Source of the DNA: Lunularia cruciata
Lineage: Eukaryota > Streptophyta > Marchantiopsida > Lunulariales > Lunulariaceae
Direction: 5' to 3'
Length of the DNA: 64,000 bases
Assembly: GCA_948567375.1 (NCBI GenBank)
Contig: OX419755.1
Coordinates: 69,878,944 to 69,942,943 of the forward strand
The translations under genes were made by a program, and so were the position numbers. Of the stretch, positions 56,482-64,000 are shown one piece after another (the first letter of the stretch is position 1; every line of letters begins with the position of its first letter). The notes under the pieces were generated by a model. That model was not told the DNA's origin. It saw only the letters and a program-made list of their open reading frames with translations, and did no database searches.

Positions 56482-58863
56482 TATAAGTTTGATGCTTCTG
56501 ATTTTCATATACGGTAAGGTGAGTGAACAGTAGAGACAAATAAAGCTTGATGAGAAAGAAAAAAGCACTGAAGAGGCACATAAGGATCCCTACTTGTTAG
56601 GAATCAGATACCTGCACATGGTCTCATATAGATGAATGTTATTATTAAATAAAATAACATGTATGTATAGACCATATACAGATTGGTGTTAAGGAGGGAG
56701 AGAGGAATTCACTACTATATTATATTAGGGGTTTTCAAATTGAACTTTACGGGAAATGGACGTTCCCGTAAATTCCAGTAACTGTAATAATGGATTTCGT
56801 AAACCGAATCAGGCGCGGTAATGAACTCATTTCATTGTTTGGAAACGGTAGTATGTGCTTTCCATTATGCCTCTTGCTCTCACTTTTAGATGATACTAAC
56901 GTATTGAGCACTTTGGATGATGTAGTTAGAATCGTTTATTTTTTGCCTTTATACTTAGCCTAAAGACCGTGTGTTTTAGAGTCCAAATTCAAAAATGCTA
57001 GGCTTGAAGTCCATGATTAATCCTTACTCTCTCTTAGACTTCCATCATGGTTATAGACCAATTCTAGTAGGAGTCTTGATGGTTTTGGGTTCCTTTCTAG
57101 TAAGAGGTACTTTTTCTAGCTCCTTTCTCTCTACTACTTTGTTCCAAGCCATAGCGTTATCTTCCTTTTGATGAATAAGTGGCTTATTCCATTTTGTGAG
57201 ATGTTTTATCTATAGTAACTTCAAACTTGTTACATACTACCCATCTAAAAATGTACTCTTATCTCCTTTAAATTTTTTAATAGTATCATATATCATACTT
57301 CCTCTACCTTATTAGAACAAAGTATGCTCCCGCAACTCTTAGATAAGTGGTGTAGGTTACATATAACTCCTGTTTCAAGTCGATAACATGTAGTCTCACA
57401 ATATGGTTCTGTTAGCTTTCCTAGGAGCATGTGCCCTAGTGGGCTTTCTTAGTGGTAGATAGGTTTGATGGGCATGGTTGTTAAGTTTCTCCTGGGTTTA
57501 TTTTTGCTTACTTCATGATGTATTACAAGTCCCGGTTTACATGGCACTTCTTGTGTTGATATACTTGTGATCTATAGACTCTGGATTTAGACAGATCCTA
57601 CTGAGTATATATAGACTCACATCCTTATTAGCATCTTCAATATTACCTAATAGATATAGAATTCTCTCATATGGAGAGAGGTTTCCAGAGCTTAGCTATA
57701 TGCTTCTCTTTGGATTGGAATTTTATTTCTTATTTAAGGAGGTTAATACATTAGTTGATCTACGGCTGGGCTTATAGTATCCAACACTTTTAGGTTTACA
57801 GGATCATTATGCTTATGGATCTCCATATACTATGCATTTTAATTTTCTGATGTGGTTTAAGAGGAGAGCACACTAGAGTTCATGATGTCATGCAATATAT
57901 AATGATACACATTTTACAGTCCACACGGTCCTAAAAAAATTTGAACGTGATTAGAGTTGCTTGGACCACTACCTCCGCAAGTAAGAGTAGATGCATTAAC
58001 TTTAATAATTGGGAAATACACTTTGCTTGATATGGTGGTTGCCAACCCCCTACAATAAGAGTGCTTGGGACGATCAATCAAGTGGGAGCAACTGCAACCA
58101 TAGCCACTATGAGCAAGAAGGACCATATTGCACCATGGCTTTGGATGCCTTTGTATCTTTGGCTTTGGAGATGCTTTGACATTTTAGTATCATTTTGATG
58201 GTCTTCTCTGAGAGGTAGCATAGTGATTCTTGTAGTGGAGAGAGGGTATGGTTGTTTTACAAGCAACGCTCACCTCCATATTTTAGATAAAGAATCTTGG
58301 TCACTTTATAGTATTCTCAAGCATTTTGTCTATGACAGAGAGTCTGTCACCTTACAATGCCCTAAAGCATTTGGTCTTCATAAACATGCAGTAATAGTAG
58401 GAGTTGCCATAAAATCTAAGACACATCGTCCCAGTCTACCAGATATGTCACTACACGACCTTTATCATACAGTAGTTACTTGCTATTTTGTCCTCATTGG
58501 TCAGTCTTCGAGCCCCTGTCTCGCATAGTATCTACGCTTCTTGCATTTGCCTTCTTCCTTGGCCTTTGTGCATGTCGTTTACTTTTTAATTTCTTGGTAC
58601 CTGATATTCCTTCTTATTTTTCCTTCGGGATATACTATTTGGCTCGGTCTTTCTTTCAGTTAACTGGAGTCAACGCTGTGGTTCCCACTTGGAGAGGTGA
58701 GCCGTGAGTTGCCTTTTCCGCGGAAGGCCAAACACCTTGACGAGTGTGCTAAGAACAAGTCTGGTGCTGGGTTACAACGTTGCAATGCCCGTTTCTAATG
58801 AGATGTGATTGATGAAAGTTATACCTTCACTCCTCACAGCCGCAAATATCTTATTCAGCAAAC

Positions 58864-58885
58864 ACCACGAGATCTATCTCGTGGT
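58864..58885. repeat. 10-bp perfect palindrome with 2-bp centre
   Basis: ACCACGAGAT at 58864-58873 is inverted exactly at 58876-58885. A smaller hairpin (CTGAAAC with GTTTCAG) follows within 40 bp. Confidence 0.85.
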
Positions 58886-59506
58886 TATCTATCACTACTG
58901 AAACTTCCACGGTTTCAGCACCAGTGCGGGACCTTTGCTAAGGACAACTCAATACTGTACCGAATCTCGGAACTGAAAAATCCAATACGTTAAGTTATGG
59001 TAGTTGTTTCTGTGTCTTGACAGGCAGAAAGAAAGTAGTAACGTTCACCGTCTTTAAAAGTTTTAACTTCGGGAGTACCCACCGATTGGCAGAATGCTTA
59101 TCGATGTACATTTCGACATGGCCTCAAAGTGGATTTCAAATAAATATGCAACAAACAAGGATAGTCATAGACACGTTGCGTTTACTGTCTAGAGAATCTT
59201 GTCTTAAATCGTGTTGGTTAGGCTTGTAGATTAGAAAGTGTGGCACGACAAAAAGGAACCCTCGACTTCTCGTACTGAATATGAAACAACCAATTTTGAT
59301 ACATGGTGGACAAGTAGTACATATTGTCGAAAGACCCTGACGATGTTCAGTTGAATCTTCAGAGAATTAAAAAGATAAAAGATAATACCTTCAAATACGG
59401 AACTCGAAGGTATAGTTCTGGTTTTAGTCAGAGACACATTCCCCGGTTTGTTGTTCTGGTTGAGGAAAGGACCCGTATGCAAGTAAGTACATTAGGCAGT
59501 ATGTAC

Positions 59507-59550
59507 ACTGTATCATACCCTGTTTAACTTTAAACAGGATATGATACTGT
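59507..59550. repeat. 21-bp near-perfect palindrome with 2-bp loop
   Basis: ACTGTATCATACCCTGTTTA at 59507-59526 (plus an A at 59527) is inverted at 59530-59550 with two mismatches. Confidence 0.9.
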
Positions 59551-60342
59551 AGCTAGCTCACTGTCGTGTAAGATATACTCAGTGCTTGTGAGCACGTGGG
59601 ACAGGAGGAGGGAGAAAAGGAGTGAGGGTCCAGAGAAAGAAGTTATCGATAGTTACTTAGTTATGAGGACATTCACCGTCGTCGCGACGTCGTCTTCTTC
59701 CGATTACTGTCGATTGTCTATATGTGGGAGAAAAGTTGATCGTTGTACTGCTCTGGAGCTCGAGCAAAACTTCTGTTGAGGAGGCAGGGAATCTAGGAAT
59801 AAAGTAACAAGAATACTGTAAATAGTAGGAGTTCAACTTTACAGGTCATAGAAGGGGAATGTAAAACTTGGGTCATTGTTATTGTTATTGCTTTCCTTCT
59901 ACAGTATCTCTGTGGTTCCTCATGCTGTTCGGTGGCTAGAAGACGGCAATGAAAGAGAAACTTGGATGGGTTTTAGAGTAGAGAGATCGTGCCCATTACA
60001 CGATGCCGTTATTGTGCAGGCTTCGTTAATATAAGTTCGTTCGATCAATCCTTCGCTTACCATCTCACGCGTATACCTTTTTTACGACATAATAACAATA
60101 TCCAGAACATATAGGCTCAGGTCCTGGGGTATTAATTATAATGGCACTTATTATCCTGGCCACACCGCCCTAAACTAATGCTGACCTTTATCTCTTTACA
60201 ATACCCCCCGGGCCCCTGGGGCGAACGATGATCAGATCACCAAGGGTGGAGATCTCGAACCGGCTCTGGCGGTCCTCCGGTAGCTAGAACTCCTTCCCTT
60301 CACTCTCTCCGCTCCAGGCGGATGCATGGAGCCTGGCCCTCC

Positions 60343-60350
60343 TATATAAG
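60343..60350 (+). promoter_or_regulatory. Predicted TATA box of the bHLH gene
   Basis: TATATAAG lies in a locally GC-rich context and is followed about 25-35 bp later by a CT-rich stretch (CTCATCTCTTCCTCC), a typical plant start-site arrangement. The transcription start would be near 60375-60385. Prediction only. Confidence 0.55.
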
Positions 60351-61051
60351 CCCCTACTTTCCTCATCTCTTCCTCCATCGCTTTTAGCTCTCAATCTCTA
60401 CTCCACTTCACTACTCTACTCCTCTTTCTCTCTACTCCATCAACTTCATCTTCTTCGTCAACTTCACCACATTCAACCCACCATCCACATTTTGTATTAT
60501 TCACCAGTACCAATACTAGTACTACTACCACCCTACAATTACTACTAGACTACGCTACTACGGCACTGAACAAACCGTCCCCAATCCCTGACACTTTTTA
60601 CCCGTCCAGTCCACGCCAGTTGAGAAGCTGCTCCTTTGCTTACTTACTAGCTAGCCTACAAGTCCTGTCGTCGGCGTCGTATCGACAGGAATTGAGATAT
60701 CATCGAGAGTTCTGTCGATAGTCACTTCTGTCGAGAGTGAAACTCGAAATCTCGAGAGAGAATAATTGTCATCATCACCACCACCTAAGCTTAGCTAGCA
60801 GCTAGTAGCTGTAGCTGCCTGGCAAGATAGAAATTGGCACTATCTTGTCTCGAGAGAGATCTTGGGTGCTGTCTGAAAAGGAGTTTTCAGTTGGGAATTC
60901 GCTTGTAGGGCTGTGACCCAGTTACCATACCTAGATAGTGGGACTCTCAGTGGTTCGTTCAGAGTACAATATTGACACATTCTCTGAGTGAGTTCGTTCT
61001 TGCATAGCTTCAAGTTAGTGCAAGCAATTCAGTCACATTCTGGCCAGGGCA

Positions 61052-61078
61052 ATGCAGAGAGTGGAGGTTGCCCGCTAG
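61052..61078 (+). CDS. Upstream ORF 1, 8 codons plus stop
   Basis: ATG at 61052 opens MQRVEVAR and ends at TAG 61076-61078, in a different frame from the main gene. Short leader frames often reduce translation of the downstream gene. Conservation is untested. Confidence 0.35.
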   Translation: MQRVEVAR

Positions 61079-61135
61079 CCCCCGGAAGCTAGAAGTTGAC
61101 CAGTTGAGGGAAGATAGAGAAGAGGAGGAGCTCAA

Positions 61136-61144
61136 ATGCAATAG
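61136..61144 (+). CDS. Upstream ORF 2, 2 codons plus stop
   Basis: ATG-CAA-TAG, a minimal reading frame 117 nt before the main start and just before a possible splice donor. Its regulatory relevance is speculative. Confidence 0.25.
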   Translation: MQ

Positions 61145-61260
61145 TAGCCCTCGTAGGTAAGCTTGAACATTTCTAGTTACACGTAGTAAGTGTACACTTA
61201 AGCGGTAACGCAAATACATTTCAAAGATCGACGAGTGAACGACGACCATAGCTGGTAGTC

Positions 61261-62910
61261 ATGGCCCTTGTCGCATCTCCAGCACCTCCAGCACCCACTC
61301 CATGCGATGCAAAGTTGCCTCCCTTCCACAGCGGCAAGAATCAAATTGATATGTGGGATTCTTACGAGGACAATGGTGGCCATCATGGAGATGAGGAACC
61401 GAATCTGGAGTCGATGGGTGGCGGTGTGCCGGCATTGGATCAGCAGAAACAGCCCGAGCAGCACAAGTTTTACCAGCCCGCTTCGACGTCTGGACTATCT
61501 CGAAATGCGTCGTTTGATTCTGTCACCTCTCATGACTCCTGCACGGCATCTTTCTCGACTGGATCTCCGGTAACAGTACTTCCACCGCTACCATATACAT
61601 GTGGTGGTACCGGGATGGACATTTCCTCATCGAGCATTTCCAACCATGCGGTTTGGACCAACAACTTCAACACTAACAAACGGTCAGCTGGTTTGGAGCA
61701 TTCGGAGCCGCAGGAGTCAATTCCAGAAGATGGCTTCTGGATGAATCCCGACCAGATGCTGCTGTCTGAAGATTGTGAGCAATTGCTTGCTTCTCCAGTT
61801 GGCACATTGTCGTCCATGCTGAACGAATTTCCTTTCGCTAGGTATGAGGACCAGGTGTGTGCGAGCAATTGCAACGATTATCCGTCGGTGAACGAATTGG
61901 AGTGCCTAGTGCCGTCTTCTCACCGGACTGAGCAGCAGCAAGGGGTCAAATCTCCAGAATCAGTCGGGAACAACTCGGGGGTACATCAACAACAAGATTT
62001 CTGTCCGGACTTCCTCGTGGGGAGCGAGCAGCTGTACACTGAACACAATGCTGCACAACGGAGATCTGAGTCGTCGCTCTTATCTCCACCCTCAGCTCGC
62101 CGCCGTCTTAGCTGGTCGGAGTATCAGGTACCGAACACCGCGGAGCAACGACAGTCAACATCGGAGAGCCTCCAATTCGCAGGCTTCAACCCTCAAGCAT
62201 ATGATGCTCATAATCATTTGCAAACTCTATCAACAATGAGCAACAAGAGTTGCGTGAGCGAAGTCTATGCCAATTCCTATCGGAGCAGCACCGTCGGTCA
62301 AGATATTATTAATGCTGGGGAGAGCTTGAAACGACCTTACTCAGCAATGATGCAGCAGCAACCTTCAACTTGCAGCATTTCATCTTCTCCGCCTGCCGTT
62401 AGTCATAATTCCTATCTCAAGTTTACCCCATCTGCACTTGTTCCTGCCGCTTCCGCTCCTAAGAGTAGTCTGTCTGCAGTTGTGACTCACAACCAGCAAG
62501 ATGCGGCTGCATTCAGTGCCTTGTTGTACAAAACTCAAGGTACAAGTGAGATGATCCAGCAGCTACAACAAGCGCAAGGGCAAGGCACCAGCAGCTCCGA
62601 TTCAGCCAGGCAATTGCCTCCCCCGAAGTTACGTAGGCGTCATGGGACCGCCACTGATCCACAAAGCATTGCAGCGCGCACCCGGAGAGAGAGGTTTAGC
62701 GACCGCATCCGTATTCTGCAGAGTCTAGTACCAAATGGAGAGCGACTCGACACCGTGTCCATGTTGGGCCACACATTGGAGTACGTGCGATTTCTTCAGC
62801 ACCAGGTGTGGCAGTTGTATAACGACAATGACGACGGTGCAGTGTCGGCTGATTCCGAGTCCAGGGAGAAATGGAAGGAGTTCATGGACGCTCAGACCGT
62901 GGCAACTTGA
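61261..62910 (+). CDS. bHLH transcription factor, 549 aa
   Basis: A nuclear DNA-binding regulator, encoded by one uninterrupted frame. The chosen ATG (GTCATGG context) is the first of the long frame and no earlier in-frame ATG was noticed. Residues 1-450 are low in predicted structure, rich in Ser, Gln and Pro, with no recognised domain. A basic stretch KLRRRH (about 456-461) precedes the bHLH domain at about 463-522. The basic region has DPQSIAARTRRER, with the E-box contacting Glu near 477 and Arg neighbours. Helix 1 is SDRIRILQSLV, the loop is PNGERLD and helix 2 is VSMLGHTLEYVRFLQHQVWQL. DPQS-x-AR and the LVPNG loop resemble plant group VIII (RSL, HEC) and group XI (LRL) proteins. GH replaces the common DE or EE in helix 2. 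The tail after the domain is short and acidic. The exact subfamily is not assigned. Confidence 0.93.
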   Translation: MALVASPAPPAPTPCDAKLPPFHSGKNQIDMWDSYEDNGGHHGDEEPNLESMGGGVPALDQQKQPEQHKFYQPASTSGLSRNASFDSVTSHDSCTASFSTGSPVTVLPPLPYTCGGTGMDISSSSISNHAVWTNNFNTNKRSAGLEHSEPQESIPEDGFWMNPDQMLLSEDCEQLLASPVGTLSSMLNEFPFARYEDQVCASNCNDYPSVNELECLVPSSHRTEQQQGVKSPESVGNNSGVHQQQDFCPDFLVGSEQLYTEHNAAQRRSESSLLSPPSARRRLSWSEYQVPNTAEQRQSTSESLQFAGFNPQAYDAHNHLQTLSTMSNKSCVSEVYANSYRSSTVGQDIINAGESLKRPYSAMMQQQPSTCSISSSPPAVSHNSYLKFTPSALVPAASAPKSSLSAVVTHNQQDAAAFSALLYKTQGTSEMIQQLQQAQGQGTSSSDSARQLPPPKLRRRHGTATDPQSIAARTRRERFSDRIRILQSLVPNGERLDTVSMLGHTLEYVRFLQHQVWQLYNDNDDGAVSADSESREKWKEFMDAQTVAT

Positions 62911-64000
62911 AGAAAAGTCGAATCGGAGAATTCAATTCGATTTTCAGTTTTTTTACTAGGAAGGAGGCTAGAGAGGGAGCTTGGTCTGCTCCATCAACAG
63001 AAATCAAGATCATTCTTAGAATTCACTTCTCAATGATACTCTTGAATTTTTCCCGTCATCATTGTACGTGTGATGGGGACGAGAGATCAATTAAGTTGCA
63101 TCACGACGGAACTTCTTCAGGCTTTTGCAGATCACGGTAGATGATAAAGGAGCTGAGCTGACCTGAAGAAATCTGAGGGTCAGAAGCACATTGACCCAGA
63201 CAGAAGATGACAGAGATGCAGGTCAACATACCACACAACAACAACAATTTTTTTCCGACACAGAATTGATTCATTTGATGTACAGGGGTCCTCGAAGAAG
63301 AAGAAGAGCTGGGGGAAAAGAGAGTTGATTGCCACGTCGGTCGACCCAACCCATTATCACAGCATTATCGATTTATTTCTCGCCAACATTGTTTATGAGA
63401 GACGTGCGACACTTGGTCCACCATGGTACTTTGAGTTTTAGCACTTTTATTTGGTCCTGCCCAGAAGCGCTGGACTTTTCTCCTTCTTTGAGCGACTACG
63501 ACGATCCATAGATCGATCGTCCGGGGAAGAAGCGCATTGCTTCAACTACATTGTACGTCGTCATCAGCTTCGTAATCAAATTAATGTCAGCTCAAGCTGG
63601 CAATAGTCCAAGCTTCTGTGCAGGCCCTTCAGTGGTGGACCACGCGAGGTGCTCGACGTTCCAGGTAGACGAGTTTACAGACAGACGGAACTAGACCGGT
63701 AGGAGGATGTTTACTATCAAATTAGCTTATAATCGCAGCAAGTAGCGCGCGCAAGCGAGCAATTGAACGATGTATGTACATCCAATGGCCAGCCACCTGA
63801 TTGTAAATATGTACAAAGTTGGTCAGCCCTCGTCCATCCAACAAGGAATAGCTTTGTGAGTGATGATGCCATCTGATCTCTTACACATACAGGTCAGGTT
63901 TCAGGGCTGGCACCTGTACATTTACGATCTCCACACTCAAGCAATGGAAAGCAAATTTAAATGCAAATCTCTGTCTTTCTCCCCTCACGAATGCAATGTG
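62911..64000. other. 3' region of the bHLH gene, no further gene recognised
   Basis: The 3' untranslated region starts here; no clear poly(A) signal stands out. Open frames up to 89 codons lack known motifs. An AAGAAGAAGAAGAG tract at about 63295-63308 is a simple repeat. Confidence 0.4.

Larger units (their letters stand above)
56482..60340. other. Interval upstream of the bHLH gene, no gene recognised
   Basis: The part from about 56.9 to 58.2 kb returns to AT-rich, CpG-poor composition and may be an old repeat. From 58.5 kb CpG is frequent again. Two palindromes (58864-58885 and 59507-59550) are listed separately. The last kilobase is the likely distal promoter of the bHLH gene and contains a GC-rich block, CCCCCCGGGCCCCTGGGG, near 60207-60224. 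Confidence 0.4.
60380..61260 (+). promoter_or_regulatory. Long 5' leader of the bHLH gene
   Basis: The leader is about 880 nt if the TATA call is right. Its first 120 nt are CT-rich. Around 60665-60770 TCTGTCGA and CTCGAGAGAG words recur and can pair (for example CCTGTCG with CGACAGG), so local structure is likely. Two short upstream reading frames are listed separately. An AG-GTAAGC word at 61155-61160 could be an intron donor, with acceptor-like AG at 61250-61251 or 61257-61258, so part of the leader may be spliced out. Confidence 0.45.

Noticed and set aside
57914-58266. Minus-strand frames of 62-70 codons upstream of the bHLH gene
   Set aside because: Overlapping frames without known motifs in a CpG-poor patch; possibly an old repeat but not supportable as a gene.
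61268-61874. Frames overlapping the bHLH gene in other frames or strands (61268-61573, 61530-61874)
   Set aside because: Shadows of the 549-codon gene, with Ser- and Arg-rich composition from the codon bias of the real frame.

Overview
The window looks like a piece of a land-plant nuclear genome, probably a seedless plant and perhaps a moss. That placing is inference from three things: Ty3/gypsy chromoviruses primed by initiator tRNA-Met, a plant-type bHLH gene, and a strong split between AT-rich, CpG-poor repeat DNA (about 1-45 kb) and CpG-richer DNA (about 45-64 kb). No species-specific marker was recognised.

The left 45 kb is a retrotransposon graveyard. Three copies of one chromodomain-bearing Ty3/gypsy family are present: E1 on the minus strand (565-7899, intact ends, 5-bp target duplication AAGCC), E2 on the plus strand (18375-24570, 3' end deleted) and E3 on the plus strand (24668-30809, most decayed, target duplication TCTTG). 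Three solo LTRs of the same family carry perfect 5-bp duplications: 4814-5555 nested in E1, 13000-13617 on its own, and 19899-20638 nested in E2 in opposite orientation. LTRs run TGTAATAC...GTATTACA and occur in a short form and in a longer form with an internal tandem duplication. Between primer-binding site and gag all three copies keep an unassigned coding stretch. Further right are a heavily broken Mutator-like transposase on the minus strand (about 31640-33330), recognised from MULE core residues and a SWIM zinc finger, and a long broken minus-strand reading frame of about 1000 codons (35223-38228) rich in coiled coil, which I could not identify. The rest of this half is AT-rich DNA with microsatellites and local duplications.

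From about 45 kb CpG becomes frequent. I found no confident gene until 61261-62910, an uninterrupted 549-codon reading frame for a bHLH transcription factor with the DNA-binding domain at its C-terminus. It has a plausible TATA box about 0.9 kb upstream and a long pyrimidine-rich, structured leader with two short upstream reading frames.

Two signals cross both halves. A short dispersed repeat of about 45-60 bp with the core CCTACGCGGTCGCC occurs six times on both strands. There are also many inverted repeats with arms of 10-26 bp and very small loops; two of them, in E2 and E3, can be shown by comparison with E1 to have replaced coding sequence with an inverted copy of the neighbouring segment. 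No rRNA, tRNA, CRISPR array or bacterial feature was seen.
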